This document shows, piece after piece, positions 54,590 through 57,706 of a DNA stretch of 57,706 nt (within the stretch, counting starts at the first letter, position 1; every line of letters starts with the position of its first letter). The stretch lies in assembly GCF_002910825.1 (NCBI RefSeq), contig NZ_NEUB01001033.1, forward strand, positions 1-57,706, in the 5' to 3' direction. The translations under genes were made by a program, and so were the position numbers. Below the pieces are notes generated by a model. That model was not told the DNA's origin, did no database searches, and was given only the letters and a program-made list of their open reading frames with translations. Source of the DNA: Streptomyces sp. SM1. Lineage in GTDB: Bacteria > Actinomycetota > Actinomycetes > Streptomycetales > Streptomycetaceae.

Positions 54590-54861
54590 GACCGGACAGT
54601 CTGGTGCTCCTCTCGCAGAAGCATGAGGCCTGCCCCGAGTCACAGTGCGCGGGGGTCCCGCTTGTTGCCTTGGACGCGGACCATGATCACGGTTCATGAG
54701 CGGGGCGGCAGCGGGGCCCAACGTGCCCGATGTGGGCAAGAACAGTGGATGGCAGAGAACCGCAGGGCGGGTCCGAAACGCCCTTCCGTGCACGCCGGGT
54801 CGACGAACTGCGGCAGGCCCCGGCCGGAGAGAGCACGTGTCCTGAGTGCAGTCAGTGAGGC

Positions 54862-55060
54862 GTGTGTATGCCGCCGGCGCTGTTCACCGACATGGGCTGG
54901 GCCGGCTCCATCGCGCCGCTTCTCGGCGCCTCTCTGCGCGGCAACCCTCGCCAGCTGAAACGCTTCATGAACTCGGTGATCATGCGCCGGGGAAGCGCGC
55001 AGCGTCGGGGAACGGACCTGGACGCAGCTGTGCTGGCCGAAGAACGTGCCGCGGCCCGCC
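54862..55060 (+). pseudogene. KAP-family P-loop NTPase C-terminal scrap
   Basis: The frame ASLRGNPRQLKRFMNSVIMR followed by RRGTDLDAAVLAEE is the conserved sensor/arginine-rich end of KAP NTPases (GNPRxxKRFLN). Walker motifs are absent. KAP NTPases occur in anti-phage systems such as Qat. No gene is visible in 54590-54861. Confidence 0.6.
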
Positions 55061-55222
55061 CCCAGGGTTTCATGTGCAGTTCGGTGCTGACGTGTCAGCA
55101 CCGAACTGCCGTGATTCCTGGCTGCCGAGCCCCTCCAGCTCCCGCACCGAACCCGTGCTGCTCCGGGAACACGGCCACGGGAGGAAGATCCGGGGGCGCT
55201 CCGGGCTGAGGTCTCCCAGCCG

Positions 55223-55966
55223 TCAGGCGCGCAGCAGGGTGACGGTGCGCCCGGAGGGCGTGGTCTGCTGCGAGAAGGCGGTGCGCTCGTGGACCGGGGC
55301 TGCCTGCGGGCGGGTGTCGAAGACGACGAGGGTGCCCGTGGACAGCTCCATGCGGTCCAGGTAGTCGTCCAGCTGTGCCAGCCCCTCGGCGAGGGGGTCG
55401 GTGCGGCCCTGGCGCCACACCTTCAGCTCCAGCGCCTCGCGCTGCACCGCCCGCGAACCGTCGGCAGCGGTGTACGGCTGGCGAATCAGCAGGTCCACGC
55501 GCCGCCGGCCGACCCCGTACTCCCGGTCGATGAAACCCGCCCCGTTCACGATCCGGTGCAGGTAGGCCATCATCACCAGCTGTGCTGCGGCCTCTGTGTA
55601 GGTCGAGGCGGTGGCCAGGATCTCGCCGTTCTCCCGCCAGAACTCGGCGAAGGAGCACAGCAGCTTGTCCATGTCGATCCGGCCGTCCGGCAGCCGGAAG
55701 CTGCTCGGGGCGGCGACGACCTGGCCCTCCGTGTTGTTTCCCAGGACCCGGACAATGACCTCCTGGTAGATCGGATGGGCCACCCGCACCGGCGCGTCCG
55801 GAGCGACCAGCCCCAGGTCGCGCACGTACGCCAGATCGTCGTCGTACGTGTCCGTCGGCAGGAGCAGCTCGCCCGCGATCACCGGCTGGATCACCCGCCG
55901 CACCCGGTCCTCGCCCAACCTGGCGGCCGGCGAGTCCAGATGCGTCGCACGCGCCAGGATCAGCCG
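55223..55966 (-). pseudogene. Back half of an AAA/PD-(D/E)XK ATPase
   Basis: About 248 residues from ILARATHLDSPAARLGEDR to SGRTVTLLRA. The C-terminal nuclease-like domain is complete: REYGVGRRRVDLLIRQPY supplies the Asp and REALELKVWRQG the E-x-K. The N-terminal AAA part is missing; homology starts at 55966, directly abutting an integrase remnant on the other strand. The front half of the same family lies at 7591-8157, so one ancestral gene may have been split by the island rearrangement. Confidence 0.7.
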
Positions 55967-55971
55967 GGGAA

Positions 55972-56106
55972 CCTCATCGCATCGCCGTGGAGACCCGCAT
56001 GGGCCACGAGGTCGCCGGCGTGGAAGGTCTCCACTCGCACGTTGCCCTGGCCATGGAGCAGGAGATTGCCGATTCGCTGCAAAGCAGGTGGCTGCACCGT
56101 TCGTGG
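55972..56106 (+). pseudogene. Tyrosine integrase C-terminal remnant
   Basis: RIAVETRMGHEVAGVEG then VALAMEQEIADSLQSRW matches the end of Streptomyces phage/ICE tyrosine recombinases: the GHE motif, then the segment around the catalytic Tyr. The position normally Tyr (GxYSHV) reads His here (GLHSHV), so even this piece would be inactive. It lies 80 bp before the uppP relic and the right flanking repeat. Confidence 0.65.
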
Positions 56107-56184
56107 TCGGCGAGGGAGGGCACTGGAAAGGCGCCATCTCCCACTGCTCTACCATTCGATCTTGAAAAGTGGTGGAAACCAGCC

Positions 56185-56265
56185 AGCTTCATGCCGTTCG
56201 TGATCTACCGGATCCTGCTCGGCATCCTGCGTGCTGAGCCCGTACGCGGGCGAAACCGGCGGTTG
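56185..56265 (+). pseudogene. Diverged 3' end of uppP
   Basis: The frame SFMPFVIYRILLGIL equals the C-terminus of UppP (5382-5427 aligns with 56185-56230 without gaps, with several substitutions). A 23-bp deletion relative to 5428-5450 then breaks the frame. Its divergence from the intact copy, against the perfect identity further downstream, suggests it came from another strain's uppP. Confidence 0.75.
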
Positions 56266-56722
56266 AAACCGGGCCACACAGGTAGCGCTATCCGGCATTT
56301 CCCAGTGCCTGATTGCAGCACCATGCCATGATCATCTCCCACTTGTCTCCCACTCATCTCCCACCGGGGAGGCGGGATACGCCCCACTAGGGCGTGTGCG
56401 TCCGCAAAGTAGGGGATGACGCGGAAGGGCCCGCACGGCTTGGGCGGGTTCTTCCGTACAAAGGGTGGAGCGGGTCAGCTCAGGCCGAGACGATCCAGGA
56501 GGGCCTGGACACACGGTCGGCGAGGGCCTCTCCGGGTCCGGGCTGCTCGTGGCCAGTGCCAGCACGGCGGTCACGATGACGTCGCTGAGCTCCTTGAGCT
56601 CCTTCTCGACGTCCTGCCACCTGTGGCTGCTGCCCTTGAGCGGGTTGGCACCGAGGGCGCCAGTGATGGCCTCCGCCGCCTCTCCACACTCCTCCCCGAG
56701 CTCGAGGACTCGAGCCGGCCGC
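56231..56722. repeat. Right copy of the 492-bp island-flanking direct repeat
   Basis: Same orientation as 5451-5942, offset 50,780 bp. Seven mismatches lie in the first 94 bp and none is seen in the last 398. Three spaced CTCCCAC units occur at 56335-56365. Confidence 0.9.
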
Positions 56723-56763
56723 TTCGGGCGCAGCATCGCGATCACCGTCTTGTTGACGGCCAT
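56332..56763 (-). CDS. MazG-like nucleotide pyrophosphohydrolase, right copy
   Basis: A 143-residue frame with the MazG metal motifs EECGE and ELSD. Outside the repeat it has its own N-terminus (MAVNKTVIAMLRPKRPARV), shorter than usual for the family. The tail after ATSSPDPE is unlike MazG, and a natural ending lies in another frame (ALADRVSRPSW, stop), so a frameshift is suspected near 56545. It may be functional as a truncated all-alpha NTP pyrophosphatase, or decayed. It lies 60 bp after the ADP-ribosyltransferase gene on the same strand. Confidence 0.55.
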   Translation of the reverse strand: MAVNKTVIAMLRPKRPARVLELGEECGEAAEAITGALGANPLKGSSHRWQDVEKELKELSDVIVTAVLALATSSPDPERPSPTVCPGPPGSSRPELTRSTLCTEEPAQAVRALPRHPLLCGRTRPSGAYPASPVGDEWETSGR

Positions 56764-56823
56764 CGGTTGGGAGGCCCCGCTGGAGCCCGAGCCGCGTTGC
56801 CCTGCGTGCCCGGTCCAGGCACG

Positions 56824-57168
56824 TCATGACACCAGGCCGGCCCCCTCCAGCTCGGTCAGCCGCACGGTGCACAGCCCCCCACGTTCGGCCTTCACCTCCG
56901 TCACCTTCAACTGCGTCCCCGGCGCGAGGATGTACTCCTCCTCACCTGTGAACGCGGAGAACTGCCGGATCCCCACCGCCCGCGCGGGTGTCACCTCGAA
57001 CAGTGTCCGCCGGCCACGCCCGCCGAGGAACGCGCGAGCCACACCCGGCTCGGACGTGCACGACGACACGCCCCACCACGTCACCGTCCGCCCCAGCGGG
57101 TACTGGGACCGCAGATCCAGCGCCACACCACGCCACAGCGGCCGTGTCTGTGCCCAGGGCTTGATCAA
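56824..57168 (-). pseudogene. ADP-ribosyltransferase domain protein, 5' end removed by an IS
   Basis: About 114 C-terminal residues of an arginine-type mono-ADP-ribosyltransferase. The R-S-E triad is visible: Arg in PLWRGVALDL, the STS-like TWWGVSSCTSEPGVARAFLG, and the E-x-E in FTGEEEYILAPGTQLKV. The frame starts only at the edge of the ISAs1-type element (57165), so any upstream domains are lost. The catalytic core may be nearly complete, but no native start is left. Confidence 0.7.
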
Positions 57169-57706
57169 GTTCCGTGAGTGTCTGGGTTGTTGGTGATGCC
57201 CAGGATGGCGAGTGCTCGTTCGGGTTCGTGGCGGATGGCGCGGGTGGTCTTGGCGATGTTGTCGGCTCCGAGGATCTTCAGGGTGCCGATGGCGAGGTTG
57301 CGGATGGTGGCCATGGCGCGGGGTGCGGTGCCGGTGTGAATGGTCGAGGCGTCCTCGGCGAACGTGACATCTCGGATGTAGTGGGAGGAGTTTTCGATTC
57401 CCCAGTGCCCCCGGATGGCGGTGGCGAGGTCGATGGGGCGGGTTTGATGGGCGGCGAGGCTGGTGACCGCGTAGACGTTCTCGCGGGTTTCGGGCCGGCC
57501 GGTGGGCTTGCGGCGGCGGTGGACCCGGATGGCGAGGTGGGCGTGGGGGAAAGCGATGCCGCCGAGGTTGTCGGCGATAGTGCAGGTTTTGATCGAGCGG
57601 GACTCGCGGCGGCCGTGGGCGGTGGCGGAGGCGGTGTGCTGGACCTTGATCGAGGTCCAGGGCAGGGCGGCGAGCTGGGCGTAGGCGGTGGGCTGGTTGG
57701 CCTTGA
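57165..57706 (-). mobile_element. ISAs1-family transposase, C-terminal part (runs off the window)
   Basis: About 180 residues of a leftward frame ending PDTHGT at 57165. It contains RGHWGIENSSHYIRDVTFAED, the catalytic Glu region of ISAs1-type DDE transposases, and VYAVTSLAAHQTRP. The 5' part is beyond the window. Its insertion truncated the ADP-ribosyltransferase gene. Confidence 0.88.

Overview
The window looks like the chromosome of a Streptomyces species. It has about 70% G+C with strong GC bias at third codon positions, many GTG starts, and a third EF-Tu paralogue (tuf3) of the kind found in streptomycetes. The genes at 8.6-32.2 kb match, in content and order, the agar-utilisation cluster I remember from S. 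coelicolor A3(2) (dagA to dagB). Here the cluster sits close to tuf3 and uppP, which as I recall are far from dagA in S. coelicolor.

Layout. 0-5.5 kb is core-like: a spermidine-synthase-like gene, tuf3, an AlkD-like HEAT-repeat gene, a TVP38/TMEM64 membrane protein, a thiolase scrap and uppP. A ~0.49 kb direct repeat (5451-5942 and 56231-56722) brackets the next 50.8 kb. The left copy starts inside the 3' end of uppP. The right copy carries a damaged, diverged uppP 3' end next to the C-terminal remnant of a tyrosine integrase. I read the interval as an old, decayed integrated island. 5.9-8.6 kb and 53.9-56.2 kb, just inside the repeats, are graveyards of defence-type ATPases and transposases (ATPase_2, AAA plus PD-(D/E)XK, KAP NTPase, ISL3, IS1380).

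8.66-32.24 kb is a complete agar pathway. Secreted DagA (GH16) and DagB (GH50) cut agarose to neoagarobiose, and a binding-protein ABC importer takes the sugar up. A cytoplasmic GH117 and a GH2 beta-galactosidase release D-galactose and 3,6-anhydro-L-galactose. An aldehyde dehydrogenase, an enolase-superfamily cycloisomerase, a zinc dehydrogenase, an SDR, KDG kinase and KDPG aldolase carry the anhydro-sugar to pyruvate and glyceraldehyde-3-phosphate. A galactonate-dehydratase-like enzyme probably serves the galactose branch. A LacI-type repressor gene lies in the middle. I find five copies of a 16-bp palindrome around AACCGGTT, one upstream of each transcription unit. In at least four cases it overlaps or lies directly after a recognisable -10 box, which defines a compact regulon by sequence alone.

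32.4-39.9 kb holds an IS3 scrap, a copper-handling group (CopZ-like, CopC-like, SOD-like lipoprotein, His/Met-rich membrane protein), a frameshifted DJ-1/PfpI gene and an iron-type ABC importer. 40-50 kb is a decaying accessory tract in which a transposase, an HNH nuclease, a VOC protein and a BrkB-type membrane protein carry one to three frameshifts each. 49.8-54.6 kb has Uma2, a MazG-like protein, an unusual 799-aa 2OG-Fe(II) oxygenase and an unknown protein with a possible nuclease motif. Beyond the right repeat, an ADP-ribosyltransferase gene is truncated by an ISAs1-type element that runs off the window. I saw no tRNA, rRNA or CRISPR array.
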